From NCBI RefSeq assembly GCF_021513155.1, contig NZ_CP090984.1, positions 26,997-90,996 on the forward strand: a stretch of 64,000 nt of DNA, written 5' to 3'. The DNA is from Jeotgalibaca sp. MA1X17-3. GTDB lineage: Bacteria > Bacillota > Bacilli > Lactobacillales > Aerococcaceae. The translations under genes and the position numbers were made by a program. Shown here one piece after another: positions 55,330 to 64,000 of this stretch (position 1 is the stretch's first letter; every line of letters starts with the position of its first letter). Under the pieces are notes generated by a model. It saw only the letters and a program-made list of their open reading frames with translations. It searched no databases and was not told the origin of the DNA.

Positions 55330-56565
55330 GGTCTCGATAAGCAATCGGGGTCATCTTCTTTAACTTTTTTTGATAGCTGCGATGATTGTAAAATTCAATA
55401 TATTCTTCTATGGCATACCACAAGTACTAAAGTGTCTCTTGTTTCTCAGATAGGACAATATCCTTTATATGACCAAAAACAGGTTCCATAGGAGTGTTAT
55501 CCCAACAGTTGCCCCTCCAGGACATGGACTGTGTTAAGCACATTTCTTCAACATTTTTCTGAAAAGGTGGATATAATGGACACCCTGGTCCGAGTGAAAG
55601 TATTGTTCTGTTTCTAGGTTATCTTGTTGGATCACTGTGGACATTTTTTCCAGTTTCTGATATACCAAACCCATCTTCAAACTTGTAGAAAAGTGATGGG
55701 CAATGATTTCTCCCGTTGCACCGTCTTTGGCAGTGGAAAGATAGGCTGTTTGACCGTTCCCGTATGGAAGATATGTGATATCCGTCAGGAGCACTTTATA
55801 TGGAGTTCCATAGTCAAAATGCCGATTCACCAAGTTTTTCTTGGTCTTGTGCTCCTGCGTAGCTTTCATGATTTTTCGGTACCGTTTTGCTTTTCTGATT
55901 GGAGAAATAATACCGTTCATGCGTAGAATCCTCCGGATTTTTTTGTGATTCATTACCAGGTTGTATTCATTTTCCAGAGTCATTTTAGTCTCTTCGATTC
56001 CACAATTTTTCTAATCAAGAAATACCTGATAAAGTAGTTTGTAGTCAGCCCAATCGTTTTCGTACCTTTCCATGCGATTTACTTCAGTTTTTAGCTAATA
56101 GTAATACCCACTCCGACTGACTTCGGCAATTTCACAAAGATGTTTCACCATGTCTTTGAGTTGATACTCACGAATGATGTGGTTAATCAGCTTATACCGT
56201 TCATTGGTCTTTAGGACGATCTTTGTCTCGTTTTTCACGTTCCTTTCGTGAAGCTCTATTTTTTTACTAGCGCAAGGTTTCCTTCAAGACAGGCGATACG
56301 AGCGTTAGCTTTTGCCAATTTATCTTCCAGGGATACCCCTTGGTACCCGATTAGAGATGCTGGAAGCCCAGCCTCTTCAAAAATGACCGTTGAGGTCACG
56401 CCTGTTTTACTTTATTCTATAGCTTTAATTTTGAATGCTGGTGAGTAGGTAATCCTTTTAGATGAAACACTTTTTATATTTGGATTTCCCTCCAGTATTT
56501 CAATTTCTTGTTCTGTATATATTTTTTCTCATGTGGTGACCTCCGATTCCAAACAGTTCAATTAG
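55330..56565 (-). mobile_element. IS3-family element, decayed
   Basis: On the minus strand OrfA begins near 56530. Its frames include KYTEQEIEILEGNPNIKSV, then RITYSPAFKIKAIE and GYQGVSLEDKLAKANARIACLEG. OrfB is best kept at 55534-55983 (NHKKIRRILRMNGIISPIRK ... LTDITYLPYGNGQTAYLSTAKDGATGEIIAHH) and fades towards 55330. Several stops and frameshifts exist, and no intact transposase can be made. Confidence 0.85.
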
Positions 56566-56728
56566 AGCATAACAAAAAAATAGATAAAAAATAACCCGAA
56601 AACGAGAGCACACTTTTTTGAGTGTTTAGTTTTCGGATAGGGATTCAAAAAAGTTACCTTCTCTTTTTTAATTGATCGTTCTACTTTATTTATGTACTAG
56701 TTTTATATTAAAAATATTTTTATTTTAA

Positions 56729-59352
56729 TTAGCAATTCTTAATGGCTGCTTGAGCGGCTGCTAAACGTGCAATGGGGACACGGAATGGGGAACAAGAGAC
56801 ATAGTCTAGTCCTATTTTTTGGAAAAAATCAATCGATATAGGATCTCCACCATGCTCACCACAAACACCTATTTTTATATTTGGTTTTGTTTTTCGTCCT
56901 TTCTGGATTGCTATTTTTACTAGTTGACCAATTCCTTCTTGATCAATTGTATCAAAAGGACTTTTTTCGAAAATATTTTTATCTATATATTTAGAAATAA
57001 AACCACCAGCATCATCTCTTGAAAAACCATATCCCATTTGAGTTAAATCATTGGTTCCAAAGCTGAAAAAATCTGCTTTTTCTGCAATTTTATCAGCGGT
57101 TAATGCAGCTCGTGGTACTTCAATCATTGTACCAATAAGATAGGGTATCTTTTGATCTTTCTCCAAGAATATTTTTTTGATTTCATCTTCAATTTCTTCT
57201 TTAATATAAATAAATTCTTTCATGTCACTAACTAAAGGGATCATAATCTCTGGTTGGATTTCCAAATTTGTATCTGATTTGTATTCGAGAGCGGCTTCCA
57301 TTATAGCTCGTACTTGCATTCTACTAATTTCAGGATAGGTTATTCCTAATCTAACTCCTCTATGACCTAACATAGGATTTACCTCATGTAATTGATTTAT
57401 ACGTTCATTCAATTCTTCTTCACTTAAAGACATTGTTTCAGATAAATGATGAATATCCTCTTTTTTAATAGGCATAAATTCATGTAAGGGTGGGTCTAAT
57501 AAGCGAATGGTCACAGGAAGTTCACCCATAACATGGTAAATTTGATAAAAATCTTTTTTTGCATAGGTAATATTTCATTTAAAGATTTTGCTCGTTCTTC
57601 AGCGGACCTTGCTAAAATCATTCTTCTAACTGAAGAAATTCTACTTTCTTTAAAAAACATATGTTCCGTTCTAATAAGCCCGATTCCTTCTGCTCCAAAT
57701 TCTAAAGCTTGTTTTGCATCTTCTGGCGTATCTGCATTAGCTCGAACTGACATTGTTTTTATTTCATCAATCCAATCCATTAATTCTTTATACTCTTTTC
57801 CTAAAGAGGGTTTACTTTTTTCTATATCACCTATATAAACGGTTCCTGTTGTCCCATCAAGTGAAATGATGTCACCTTCATTTAAAATTACTCCTTTAAA
57901 TTTTGCTATCTTTTTGTCTTCATTAATCTTTAAATCGGAACAACTAGCGATACAGCATTTTCCCATTCCGCGAGCTACTACTGCAGCATGAGAAGTCATT
58001 CCACCTCTAGCTGTTAAAATTCCTTCTGATTTCACCATCCCAGAAATATCTTCAGGCGAAGTTTCTTGTCTTACCAAAATTGATTTTATTCCTTTTTCAT
58101 AAGCGATTTCTATTGCTTCAGTAGTAAAATATATTCTCCCTGAAGCTGCACCAGGAGAAGCTGCAAGTCCTTTAGCTATTTTTTTTGCTTGGAAGAGAGC
58201 GTTTTCATCAAAACTTTGATGTAGTAACTGTTCTAATTGTTGTGGTTCAATTCTTAATAATGCATCTTTTTTGGTTATTTTACCTTCATGATAAAGATCA
58301 ATGGCTATAATAATAGCGGCATGTGCTGTCCTTTTTCCGTTTCTTGTTTGTAATAAGAATAACTCATTGTTCTCAATAGTGAATTCAATATCTTGCATAT
58401 CTAAATAGTGGTTTTCAAGTTTTTTAGCGGCTGTTTTTAATTGTTGATATACTTCAGGCATTAAATTTTTTAATTCTGATATATCACTTGGTGTACGAAC
58501 ACCTGCAACGACATCTTCTCCTTGAGCATTCAATAAGAATTCTCCAAATAAATTATGATCACCATTTCCAGGATTTCGAGTAAAAGTTACTCCTGTACCA
58601 GATGAATCTCCTCTGTTTCCAAATACCATGGACTGAATATTTACAGCAGTACCATTTATTTTAGAGATATTATGCATATTTCTATAAAATATGGCTCTTG
58701 GATTATTCCATGATAAAAATACTGCTTTAATAGCTAGTAGTAATTGTTTCATAGGATCCTGTGGAAAACTTTCACCTGTTTCTTGTAAATAAACAATTTT
58801 ATATTTTTCAGTGATTTCCTTTAACGTTTCTTCATTAATATCTTTATCTAAATCTATATTTTTATCCTCCTTGACTTTTTCTAATATAGCTTCAAAATAT
58901 GTTTTAGGAATTTCCATTACTACGTCTGAAAACATTTGTATAAAACGACGATAGCTATCATAAGCAAAACGTCCATTAGCTGTTATTTTAGATAAACCTA
59001 TAACAGACTGATCATTCAATCCTAAGTTTAGGATAGTATCCATCATGCCGGGCATGGATTGAGCCGCTCCAGATCGAATAGATAGGAGTAAAGGATTTTC
59101 CACATCTGAAAATTTTTTCCCTGTCATTTGTTCTAACTCTTTTAAGTGAGCATTGATTTCTTTTTTCAAACTAGACCATATGATTTCCCCTTCTCTAAAA
59201 AAGCGGTTACAGCTTTCTGTAGTTAAAGTAAATCCTGGAGGAACGGGAAGTGATATTTTTGTCATTTCAGCCAAATTCGCTCCTTTACCACCCAGTAGTT
59301 CTTTCATTTCTTTTTTACCTTCATTAAAGTTATAAATATATTTTTCTTTCAT
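56729..59352 (-). pseudogene. ppdK: ppdK, pyruvate phosphate dikinase, frameshifted
   Basis: The enzyme interconverts pyruvate, ATP and Pi with PEP, AMP and PPi. The first frame (59352 to 57511) has the ATP-grasp start GGKGANLAEM, the phospho-His domain GGMTSHAAVVARGMGKCC and part of the TIM barrel. The second frame (ending 56729) has the rest with FGTNDLTQMGYGFSRDD and GVCGEHGGDP. The break lies in the A7 run at about 57554-57560 (minus strand); removing one A restores MQKDFYQIYHVMGELPV. The joined protein is about 875 residues, the normal length. AGAAAAGAG precedes the ATG. Confidence 0.93.
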
Positions 59353-59391
59353 TTTTTTCTCTTTTCTTATTATATTATTTTTATACTTAAT

Positions 59392-60222
59392 TTAAACTCT
59401 AGTAGGTATGAATAGATCTATTTTTTTCATATAATCTAAGATTAAATTTGCTGTTTCTTCTATAGCATTATCAGATACATCTATAATGAAACAGCCAATT
59501 TTTTTCATAATTTTATCAGCATACTCTAGTTCTTCCAAGATTCGATTGATTTCAGCATAACTAGCATTTTGTGGTAATCCTAGAGCCTTTAATCTCTCTT
59601 TTCGTATGTTATTTAATTTTTCAGGAGTATTTGTTAAACCAATAATTCTAGTGGGTGAAATTTGATAGATTTCTTTAGGTGGTTCAGATTCAGGAAAAAG
59701 TGGGACATTTGCAACACGTATATTTTTATTTGCTAAATACATAGATAAAGGCGTTTTAGATGTTCTTGATATTCCTAAGACTACTAAATCAGCCTTTAGT
59801 ATTCCTCGTGGATCTATCCCATCATCGTATCGAACAGAAAATTCTATTGCTTCAATTCTATTAAAGTATTCTTGATCCATTTTCCGAATAATTCCTGGTT
59901 CTTCAATAGATTTAAGACCCGTTGCTTGTTCTAGGACTGTTAAACCATCTCCTAAAATATCTACAAAAAAGTAATTTCTTTTTTGTGGAAGTTCTGTTAA
60001 GTACTGTCTCAATTCTTTTTGAACTAACGTGTAAAAGACAACTACTTTTTCTTCTTGATAAATATCGTTGACGATAGTTTCTAATTCTACTTTTGTTAAT
60101 ACATGTGTAAATTTTTTAATTCTACTAATTTCTAAAGAGTACTGTGAGAGAATAGAATGTACAACTTGTTCGCCGGTTTCTCCTATTGAGTCAGAAATAA
60201 GATAAATTACTACTGGTTTCAT
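59392..60222 (-). CDS. PPDK regulatory protein (bifunctional kinase/pyrophosphorylase)
   Basis: A 276-residue DUF299/PDRP protein. It switches pyruvate phosphate dikinase off by ADP-dependent phosphorylation of the Thr next to the catalytic His, and on again with Pi. The P-loop GISRTSKTPLS lies near residue 152; the N-terminus VIYLISDSIGETGEQVV and the later RIIGLTNTPEKL are typical. Its target site TSHA is present in the adjacent dikinase. AGGAGG precedes the ATG. The gene is 10 bp after the ccpN-like gene and 39 bp before ppdK. Confidence 0.93.
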   Translation of the reverse strand: MKPVVIYLISDSIGETGEQVVHSILSQYSLEISRIKKFTHVLTKVELETIVNDIYQEEKVVVFYTLVQKELRQYLTELPQKRNYFFVDILGDGLTVLEQATGLKSIEEPGIIRKMDQEYFNRIEAIEFSVRYDDGIDPRGILKADLVVLGISRTSKTPLSMYLANKNIRVANVPLFPESEPPKEIYQISPTRIIGLTNTPEKLNNIRKERLKALGLPQNASYAEINRILEELEYADKIMKKIGCFIIDVSDNAIEETANLILDYMKKIDLFIPTRV

Positions 60223-60231
60223 ATGATCCTC

Positions 60232-60867
60232 CTAACTTTCATTTTTAATAAGATTCAAAAATAAACGACTAATTAAAGTTTTAGAGAATTTTCCAACTAC
60301 TTTTAAGTAATTCAAGTCTTCCCCCTCTACAAATTCTATTACTGGAAGACTATCTACTTCATGCTGTAAAAGTTTTTTGGTTGCAGTCTCCACGGAGTCG
60401 TTGCTAAAAACAAAGGCAATATTAGGGACTCTAGTCATTGCCATACTAATTGGCATTTCTTCAATATTTATTTTTCCAATCACTATTTTCAGTAAATCTT
60501 TTCTAGAAACAAGCCCCACAAGATGATTATGTTCTGTAATATAGATTGAACCTACATCTTCTAAAAAAATTTTTATTATAGTATCTTGAATAGAGGTTTC
60601 AGATCGGACTATTACTGGAACACTCATAACATCTTCTACTTTCTTTTCTTTTATATCTTTTATTATTAAAGGTTCTACTTTATGAGTATTGTAAAAATAG
60701 CCTACTTTAGGTTTTGCAATTAATAGCTGACTCAAGGTTAGTAGTGAAAAATCAGGTCTTAACGTTGAACGAGAAAAACCTAATAAAGCAGCAATTTTTT
60801 CTCCTGTAATGGGTTCATTTTTTTTAACAATTTCAATAATCTCTTTTTGGCGAGTACTTAATTTCAT
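60232..60867 (-). CDS. ccpN: CcpN-like HTH/CBS transcriptional repressor
   Basis: A 211-residue regulator with an N-terminal HTH (STRQKEIIEIVKKNEPITGEKIAALLGFSRSTLRPDFSLL) and two CBS domains (about 80-205), which bind adenine nucleotides. B. subtilis CcpN represses gluconeogenic genes in the presence of glucose, and in many Firmicutes ccpN is followed by the PDRP gene, as here. AGGGGGTAG precedes the ATG. A box matching the CcpN consensus overlaps its own promoter, so autorepression of the ccpN-PDRP-ppdK operon is likely. Confidence 0.92.
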   Translation of the reverse strand: MKLSTRQKEIIEIVKKNEPITGEKIAALLGFSRSTLRPDFSLLTLSQLLIAKPKVGYFYNTHKVEPLIIKDIKEKKVEDVMSVPVIVRSETSIQDTIIKIFLEDVGSIYITEHNHLVGLVSRKDLLKIVIGKINIEEMPISMAMTRVPNIAFVFSNDSVETATKKLLQHEVDSLPVIEFVEGEDLNYLKVVGKFSKTLISRLFLNLIKNES

Positions 60868-60903
60868 TCTCTACCCCCTTCAATAGCGTATTATATATAA
60901 TAT

Positions 60904-60932
60904 ATAGTATGTCACAATTACCATTTTGTCAA
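60904..60932 (-). promoter_or_regulatory. Promoter of the ccpN-ppdK operon
   Basis: On the minus strand TTGACA (60932-60927) and TACTAT (60909-60904) are spaced by 17 bp. They lead into the ccpN-like gene 37 bp downstream of the -10. Confidence 0.75.
60906..60916 (-). promoter_or_regulatory. CcpN-box candidate
   Basis: TGTGACATACT on the minus strand fits the CcpN consensus TRTGHYATAYW as I recall it from B. subtilis. It covers most of the -10 and the end of the spacer, a position suited to repression. Confidence 0.6.
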
Positions 60933-61119
60933 CGTATTTATATGTACTAATTATCTTTAATACTTAATAAATAATAGAAAGGTTACGAATGAAGTATTCT
61001 TTAGTTGAATTGTCTACACTTGGTTGGAAAATAAACTAAATAATAAATAAGTAAGTAGGAACTTTTTATTAGTTTCTGCTTATTTTTTGTAGATGTTGAA
61101 TATTTATTAAATATATTCA

Positions 61120-61147
61120 ATAGTCATAACTCAAGAGTATTGACTAT
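61120..61147. repeat. 28-bp palindrome upstream of the second resolvase
   Basis: ATAGTCATAACTC and GAGTATTGACTAT flank AA. It is nearly the same as the orphan at 39599-39626. The position 84 bp before the resolvase gene suggests a res-site core. Confidence 0.75.
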
Positions 61148-61230
61148 GATTTTTTATTCCAGTAAAATCAAGCTTAGCAAGGTGTCATAACTAATGGTCA
61201 AAAGTAAAGTGGAAAAAGAGGTTAAAAAAG

Positions 61231-61797
61231 ATGAAACATGGATATGCACGGGTGAGTACCCGTCACCAAGATTTGGAAGGACAGCTGCGTCAGCTGGAAG
61301 AGGAACGATGCGATAAGATTTTCTTTGAAAAAATAACCGGAACAAAGAGTGATCGTCCAGAATTCCAAAAACTACTCCAAGCGATTCAAACCGGGGATAC
61401 ACTGGTGGTCACCAAATTAGATCGGTTTGCCCGTAGTACACAGGATGCCTTAAATACGATTAAGTATCTTTTTGAAAAGGGTATTCGGATTAATGTTCTG
61501 AATCTAGGGATAATTGAAAATACGTCAACAGGAAGATTAATTTTTACCATTTTCAGTGCCTTTGCGGATTTTGAACGCGACCTAATTGTGGAACGAACAC
61601 AAGAAGGAAAGGAAATTGCCAAACAACGACCAGGATTCAAGGAAGGGCGTCCTAAAAAGTTCTCCCAACAACAGATCGAATTAGCCATGAAGCTCCTAGA
61701 GACCCACTCCTATACAGAAGTCGAGAAGATGACGGGGATCAGCAAAAGTACGCTTACTCGACATAAGCGAAAGAGAGGAGATATGTCTTATGAGTGA
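61231..61797 (+). CDS. Serine resolvase, second type
   Basis: A 188-residue small serine recombinase with the catalytic Ser in YARVSTRHQDLEGQ near residue 9, VTKLDRFARSTQDAL with the conserved arginines, DFERDLIVERTQEG and a C-terminal HTH (YTEVEKMTGISKSTLTRHKR). It is less than half identical to the protein at 37149 and closer to the Tn3-type/beta-recombinase group. AAAGAGG precedes the ATG. Its end overlaps the next gene by eight bases. Confidence 0.92.
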   Translation: MKHGYARVSTRHQDLEGQLRQLEEERCDKIFFEKITGTKSDRPEFQKLLQAIQTGDTLVVTKLDRFARSTQDALNTIKYLFEKGIRINVLNLGIIENTSTGRLIFTIFSAFADFERDLIVERTQEGKEIAKQRPGFKEGRPKKFSQQQIELAMKLLETHSYTEVEKMTGISKSTLTRHKRKRGDMSYE

Positions 61798-62548
61798 AAA
61801 TATATCAAATCAAGATAGTATAGAGCAAAGAAGCTTGGATTTCATAAAGAATCATTTAAATAAAGAAGATTGTTTTGGATTATCGGATCAGCAATTTGTT
61901 CAACTGAAAAGCTGGCTAGAGAGCGCCCAATTGAACCCACTTAGTACTACATTTCCAGATATTGTATTTAATAACGGATTCATAGAGCATTTTGCTATTA
62001 CTTCTTCATCTGAAAATAAAAAGGGAGCTCAGCAAACGCGAGAATCAACAATTTTTAATAAGAATAGTGAAAATAACTTTTTAAAGAATTTAGATACTAG
62101 TGAACAATATGAGTTAGTAAGTAACTCATATTCTCGTCCATTTGAACCGCACTCCCATAATAATGTTATAAAATCTATACAAAAAAACTGGTCAAAGCAC
62201 ATAATCAGTTACGAGAAAAGTATGAACTCATCTGAACACCGTATTTTTTTACTTGAGTATTTAGATAGTAATATCCATACAGCAATAACTCGTAAAAATG
62301 AACCTGCAGAAATATTTGAATCATATAGGATAAACACCGATAAAATTTTACTTGATTGGATTTATAAATATAAAGAAAAAATAGACTATTTAATTTTAAT
62401 CAATCCAGTATCTTTTTCTTTAGAAGTCATTAAAATCGATAGCATCCCAAAAATTCTTGAAAAAGAAATAGAAGTTATATATGCACCCATCTCAGGTTTT
62501 GAATCTCACGGGTATCACGGTGTAAAATTGCCTGGAAAAGATATCTAG
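61790..62548 (+). CDS. Uncharacterised protein coupled to the resolvase, possibly nuclease-like
   Basis: A 252-residue soluble protein. Its start overlaps the resolvase end and uses GAGAGGAG inside that gene, so both are made together. FPDIVFNNGFIEHFAIT followed by SSSENKKG (about 58-82) has the spacing of a PD-(D/E)xK-type nuclease core, with D59 and E68. The second half (KNWSKHIISYEKSMNSSEHRIFLLEYLDSNI) is helical. I do not recognise the family by name, and the nuclease idea is a pattern guess. Confidence 0.7.
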   Translation: MSENISNQDSIEQRSLDFIKNHLNKEDCFGLSDQQFVQLKSWLESAQLNPLSTTFPDIVFNNGFIEHFAITSSSENKKGAQQTRESTIFNKNSENNFLKNLDTSEQYELVSNSYSRPFEPHSHNNVIKSIQKNWSKHIISYEKSMNSSEHRIFLLEYLDSNIHTAITRKNEPAEIFESYRINTDKILLDWIYKYKEKIDYLILINPVSFSLEVIKIDSIPKILEKEIEVIYAPISGFESHGYHGVKLPGKDI

Positions 62549-63027
62549 TCTAGAATTACGATGTTATTTTTAACAGAATGAAATAACTAAATTTATTACT
62601 ACTTTTCAAAAGGAGATAAAGATACTAACTAATAGAAGTAAAAAATTAAAAAATAATCCGATATGTAATTTAATTGAAGGAATAAGAAGGCTTACGATTC
62701 TATCCGCTATATGTAAGCTGAAAATATATTGAATTAGAAGGTGGTACGTTCATTAGGAATCCTTTTAAGACATTTTAAAAGGAAGTTACCCGTATAAAAA
62801 TTTGAAATGGCCTTAAAAAGCATTCTTACAGACCTGTACTATATCGAAAAATTATAAATATCTTTAGATTCATAAGACAATTTATAATTTTTTTCTGGCT
62901 ACTATTGATAGAAAAAAACTACTCAAAGTACTAGCCAAATCCCATTTAATATTATTTCAATTTATGTTAAGAAACATTTTATCACCTCATATTAGTTTTA
63001 AAAAATTTTGATTATAAATACCTTGAT
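62549..63027. other. Gene-free AT-rich spacer
   Basis: About 480 bp. All frames are closed by frequent stops, and I see no repeat or terminator of note. Confidence 0.45.
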
Positions 63028-63069
63028 TGTATCATTAACTATGTATCTTTATAGTGTGTTTATGATACA
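63028..63069. promoter_or_regulatory. Resolvase-site-like inverted repeat, second copy
   Basis: TGTATCAT at 63028-63035 and ATGATACA at 63062-63069 are the same arms as at 37057-37110, with a shorter spacer. They lie 23 bp before the dead resolvase gene. Confidence 0.65.
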
Positions 63070-63092
63070 GTAAAAAAGAAAGGAAGATCAGT

Positions 63093-63642
63093 ATGAGTGG
63101 ATATGCTCGAGTGAGGACACGCTCACAAGAATTGAACCGATAAATCGATTTATTGAATGAACAACATTGTAATGAAATTCTTACCGAAAAAATGACGGGA
63201 ACTAAAGCAGACCGTCTACAATTAAATCGATTAAAAGAAAAACTACGTCCGGGAAACACAATAATCATTAAAAGTTTCTCTCGTCTAGGACATAGTACTA
63301 ATGATTTGATTGATCTCGTTAACTATTTTGAAGGTTATAAGGTAAAACTAGTGACCTTGAAAGAAAATTTCGATACCAGTACTCCTCATTGACCTTTATA
63401 ATGACCGTTTTTCAAGTATTTAGTCAGTTTGAACGTGATTTAATCGTTGGAGCGTACCAAAGATGGTTTGAAAAGCCCTCGCACTACGACCGTAAAAGTG
63501 GACGCTCACATGTTAATCAACCTGATATTGAACTAGCGATGAAACTGTACGAAAGTCAAACATATAGCGTAAAACAAATTACGGAAATGACATGTATCAG
63601 CGAAGAACCCTTTATCGATATGTAAAAAAGAAGACAAAATAA
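63093..63642 (+). pseudogene. Dead serine resolvase, sister of the gene at 37149
   Basis: The sequence matches the intact resolvase throughout (NEQHCNEILTEKMTGTKADR, SFSRLGHSTNDLIDLVNYFE, VFSQFERDLIV, YESQTYSVKQITEMT). It has a TAA after about 16 codons, a TGA near 63390, an indel around 63448 and a frameshift near the C-terminus. The catalytic Ser position reads YARVRTRSQ, with Arg where the active copy has Ser. Confidence 0.9.
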
Positions 63643-64000
63643 TGTATTTTGAAACCTATTCACGAGAGGTAATCCACCTGTCAAGTTGAATAGATCTCAA
63701 AATGTGTTTTAATTTGTTGAAAAATTGTTGATTTTACTAATGGACACTTTATATACCAAAATAGACAAAGATTTAAAAGTAATAGTGAGTAGTTAATAAT
63801 TCGATCACAGAGCTTTTAGATGTTTAGAAATTGACTAATCAATAAATCTCTACAACACCTTTTCTGTTCGCAAACAATAGGCCTTAATTAAAATTTAGCC
63901 ATTTGTAAGAGAAGCTATATGTTGTTTTTTTATAGTTTCCCGATAGTTAATATTGAACAAATGACAAATCCTTTGTTTTTTAGCAGTTGGCATATCAACA
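63643..64000. other. Gene-free right edge
   Basis: About 360 bp of AT-rich sequence with no supported gene. Confidence 0.4.

Noticed and set aside
56248..56448. Plus-strand frame of 66 codons within the IS3 remnant
   Set aside because: It is antisense to recognisable OrfA coding (VSLEDKLAKANARIACLEG), so it is a shadow.
1..64000. CRISPR array, tRNA or rRNA genes
   Set aside because: No regularly spaced repeats and no recognised tRNA or rRNA motif were noticed on either strand; the palindromes found are single or paired sites. A tRNA or CRISPR search program would settle this.

Overview
The window is AT-rich Gram-positive DNA with strong AGGAGG-type ribosome sites. Its gene content points to the Lactobacillales, with Carnobacteriaceae or Enterococcaceae the best guess. 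A Trs/Tra-type conjugation operon, three resolvase loci, several transposons at different stages of decay and a large metal-resistance island make a conjugative plasmid, or plasmid-derived accessory DNA, the most likely source. No replication gene, relaxase, rRNA, tRNA or CRISPR array is visible, so the window is only part of the replicon.

Layout. 1-10741: type IV secretion operon in the order known from staphylococcal pGO1/pSK41 (trsB, C, D, E, F, G, an H-like gene, J, K, L and a lipoprotein), all on the plus strand. trsF is broken by a one-base change. 10780-16570: a degenerate stretch, a frameshifted TSUP permease, a CsoR-family repressor with a MATE exporter, a DUF3892 protein and a YheO-like regulator. 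16580-31300: copper island. It holds two CopY operator boxes, copY, a frameshifted copA, copB, a GAPDH with a changed active site, two small HMA-type proteins (one is CopZ), an M23 peptidase, a frameshifted lgt, two SHOCT proteins, a NusG-domain-II protein, a multicopper oxidase, DUF302 and DUF305 proteins. 31310-37010: IS30 remnant, a complete ISL3-family element with an 8-bp target duplication, an amino-acid permease, an adenylate-kinase-like gene, a methyltransferase and a broken copy of the MATE gene. 37050-41650: resolvase, cytidine deaminase, an unknown protein, a YopX-like protein, an SDR oxidoreductase and a KdgT-type permease. 41660-43850: remnants of ISL3, a group II intron, IS110, oleate hydratase and dhaS. 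43980-47290: glycerol dehydrogenase and dihydroxyacetone kinase operon (gldA-dhaK-dhaL-dhaM) behind a DhaS-type operator. 47520-56570: IS remnants around a membrane alpha/beta hydrolase, dhaS and a glycerol-kinase-like gene with changed catalytic residues. 56729-60935 (minus strand): ccpN-like regulator, PPDK regulatory protein and a frameshifted pyruvate phosphate dikinase. 61120-63640: a resolvase overlapping an unknown nuclease-like gene, then a dead resolvase.

How it works together. The copper island would combine export (CopA, CopB), chaperoning (CopZ), oxidation at the surface (multicopper oxidase) and possibly a copper-tolerant glycolytic enzyme, since the residue known to bind copper together with the catalytic Cys of GapA is Arg here. 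The glycerol block oxidises glycerol to dihydroxyacetone and phosphorylates it with phosphate drawn from PEP via the PTS; pyruvate phosphate dikinase could regenerate PEP. Five long, otherwise well-preserved genes (trsF, the TSUP permease, copA, lgt, ppdK) are each broken by one small indel in a short repeat. Either the assembly has indel errors or the plasmid is accumulating such mutations; this affects how the window should be read.
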